From assembly GCA_900757615.1 (NCBI GenBank), contig CAAEON010000008.1, forward strand, positions 1 to 7,224: a stretch of DNA of 7,224 nucleotides, read 5' to 3'. The translations under genes were made by a program, and so were the position numbers. Under the pieces are notes generated by a model. It was given only the letters and a program-made list of their open reading frames with translations. It did not search any database and was not told where the DNA came from. Of the stretch, positions 6,295 to 7,224 are shown in pieces. Numbering within the stretch: the first letter of the stretch is position 1; each line of letters opens with the position of its first letter. The DNA comes from an uncultured Collinsella sp. Its GTDB lineage: Bacteria; Actinomycetota; Coriobacteriia; Coriobacteriales; Coriobacteriaceae.

Positions 6295-7224
6295 CTACTC
6301 GTGGATGCGGGTACCGGAGAGACCGGCCATGGTCTCGGCGGCCTTGTCCAGGGCGCCGATGATGCAGGTGCGGCCCTTGCGGGAGCGGGCGAACTTGATG
6401 GCGGCGCGGACCTTGGGCTCCATGGAGCCCTTGCCGAACTGGCCCTCGTCGGCCAGGCGCTCGGCCTCGTCGGCGGTGATGTCCTCGAGCTCCTCCTGGT
6501 TGGGCTTGCCAAAGTTGATGGCGACATGCTCAACGGCGGTCAGCAGGAACAGGACGTCGGCGTCGCAGTCCTCGGCCAGCAGCTCGCCGCCCAGGTCCTT
6601 GTCGATAACGGCGGGAACGCCCTTGTAGCAGCCCTTGTTCTCGTAGTCGCGGACGACGGGGATGCCGCCGCCACCGCAGGCGATGACGATGAACTCGTTG
6701 TCGAGCAGGTTGAGGATGGAGTCAGCCTCGACGATCTTCTTGGGATCAGGGGAAGCGACGACGCGACGCCAGCCGCGGCCGGAATCCTCGACGAAGACCT
6801 TGGAAGGATCCTCGGCCATGAACTCCTTGGCCTGCTCCTCGGTGTAGAAGGGACCGATCGGCTTGGTCGGGTTCTTGAACGCGGGATCGTCCGGGTCGCA
6901 CTCGATCTGGGTGACGACGGTGGCGGCGTGCCAACGCTTATAGCGCTTGTGCATCTCGCGGCCGATGCCCTGCTGCAGGTGGTAGCCAATGTAGCCCTGG
7001 GACATGGCGCCGCACTCGGGCAGCGGCATCTCGGGGGTGCCGATGGCGTCGTGGGCAGCGGCGAAGGCGTTCTGGATCATGCCGACCTGCGGGCCGTTGC
7101 CGTGGGTGATGATGATCTCGTTACCCTGCTCGATAAGACCAAGGAGAGCGTGGGCGGTGTTGCTCACGGCCTGGATCTGCTCGACGGGGTTGTTGCCGAG
7201 GGCGTTGCCGCCGAGGGCGACGAC
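6295..7224 (-). CDS. arcC: Carbamate kinase ArcC, codons 12 to stop (cut by the window end)
   Basis: 309 residues plus the stop at 6295-6297, open to the window edge; only the first 11 codons are missing. It makes ATP from carbamoyl phosphate in the ADI pathway. Family motifs, numbered for the joined 320-aa protein: ALGGNAL (14-20), THGNGPQVG, the ECGAMSQGYIGY stretch, KPIGPFYT, GRGWRRVVASPDP, ACGGGGIPV, VIDKDLGGE and FGKGSMEPK near the C-terminus. All are intact. The GTG at 7167 is only an internal Val codon; the true start is the ATG at 132 if the ends are joined. It is convergent with the regulator, with a terminator 65 nt downstream. The gene is very GC-rich with strongly biased codons, as expected for a highly expressed enzyme and unlike the neighbouring arcA2 and regulator. 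If the window is not circular, this would be a second arcC rather than the end of the gene begun at 132. Confidence 0.96.
   Translation of the reverse strand, partial: VVALGGNALGNNPVEQIQAVSNTAHALLGLIEQGNEIIITHGNGPQVGMIQNAFAAAHDAIGTPEMPLPECGAMSQGYIGYHLQQGIGREMHKRYKRWHAATVVTQIECDPDDPAFKNPTKPIGPFYTEEQAKEFMAEDPSKVFVEDSGRGWRRVVASPDPKKIVEADSILNLLDNEFIVIACGGGGIPVVRDYENKGCYKGVPAVIDKDLGGELLAEDCDADVLFLLTAVEHVAINFGKPNQEELEDITADEAERLADEGQFGKGSMEPKVRAAIKFARSRKGRTCIIGALDKAAETMAGLSGTRIHE
7126..7224. repeat. Right copy of the 99-bp terminal direct repeat
   Basis: Identical base for base to positions 1-99. When the two are overlapped, the molecule is 7125 bp and the arcC frame passes through without a shift (codon 11 ends at position 100, codon 12 begins at 99/7224). 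Confidence 0.97.

Noticed and set aside
7126..7224. Long terminal repeats of a mobile element
   Set aside because: The repeat lies inside the arcC frame, has no inverted ends, and no transposase or integrase is present.

Overview
The window holds one metabolic module: a complete arginine deiminase (ADI) pathway, with a second ADI gene and a probable regulator. The proteins (Coriobacteriia-like ArcA, OTC and carbamate kinase), the moderately high GC and the strong AAGGAGG-type ribosome sites suggest a gut anaerobe of the Coriobacteriia (Collinsella/Olsenella/Enorma type). This assignment is an inference from protein style; no rRNA or other taxonomic marker is present.

Layout. Minus strand, in transcription order: a YfcC-family membrane carrier (3973->2537), arginine deiminase arcA (2494->1250), ornithine carbamoyltransferase arcB (1163->156) and the first 44 codons of carbamate kinase arcC (132->1). 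Plus strand, divergent from the carrier: a second, diverged ADI (4251-5501), then with a 1-nt gap a 216-aa helix-turn-helix regulator with a degenerate LexA/CI-like (S24) C-terminal domain (5503-6153). The right end carries codons 12-320 of arcC on the minus strand (7224->6295), convergent with the regulator and followed by a good intrinsic terminator. The 277-bp divergent spacer (3974-4250) is AT-rich at its centre and has a perfect 19-bp palindrome plus related half-sites, the best candidate operator. No gene-free stretch exceeds 300 bases.

The most important structural point is that bases 1-99 and 7126-7224 are identical. Overlapping them gives a closed circle of 7125 bp in which arcC is one intact 320-codon frame. 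So this is a circular contig or a loop in an assembly graph (99 is a common assembler k-mer), not an ordinary linear piece. No replication, mobilisation, recombinase or partition gene is visible. The alternatives are an excised or tandemly amplified arc module, or a chromosomal locus with two arcC copies collapsed by the assembler.

How it works together (family knowledge): the carrier probably exchanges arginine for ornithine; ArcA makes citrulline and ammonia; ArcB phosphorolyses citrulline to ornithine and carbamoyl phosphate; ArcC makes ATP, CO2 and ammonia. The divergent ADI-regulator pair looks like a control or accessory arm; its function is not established from sequence.
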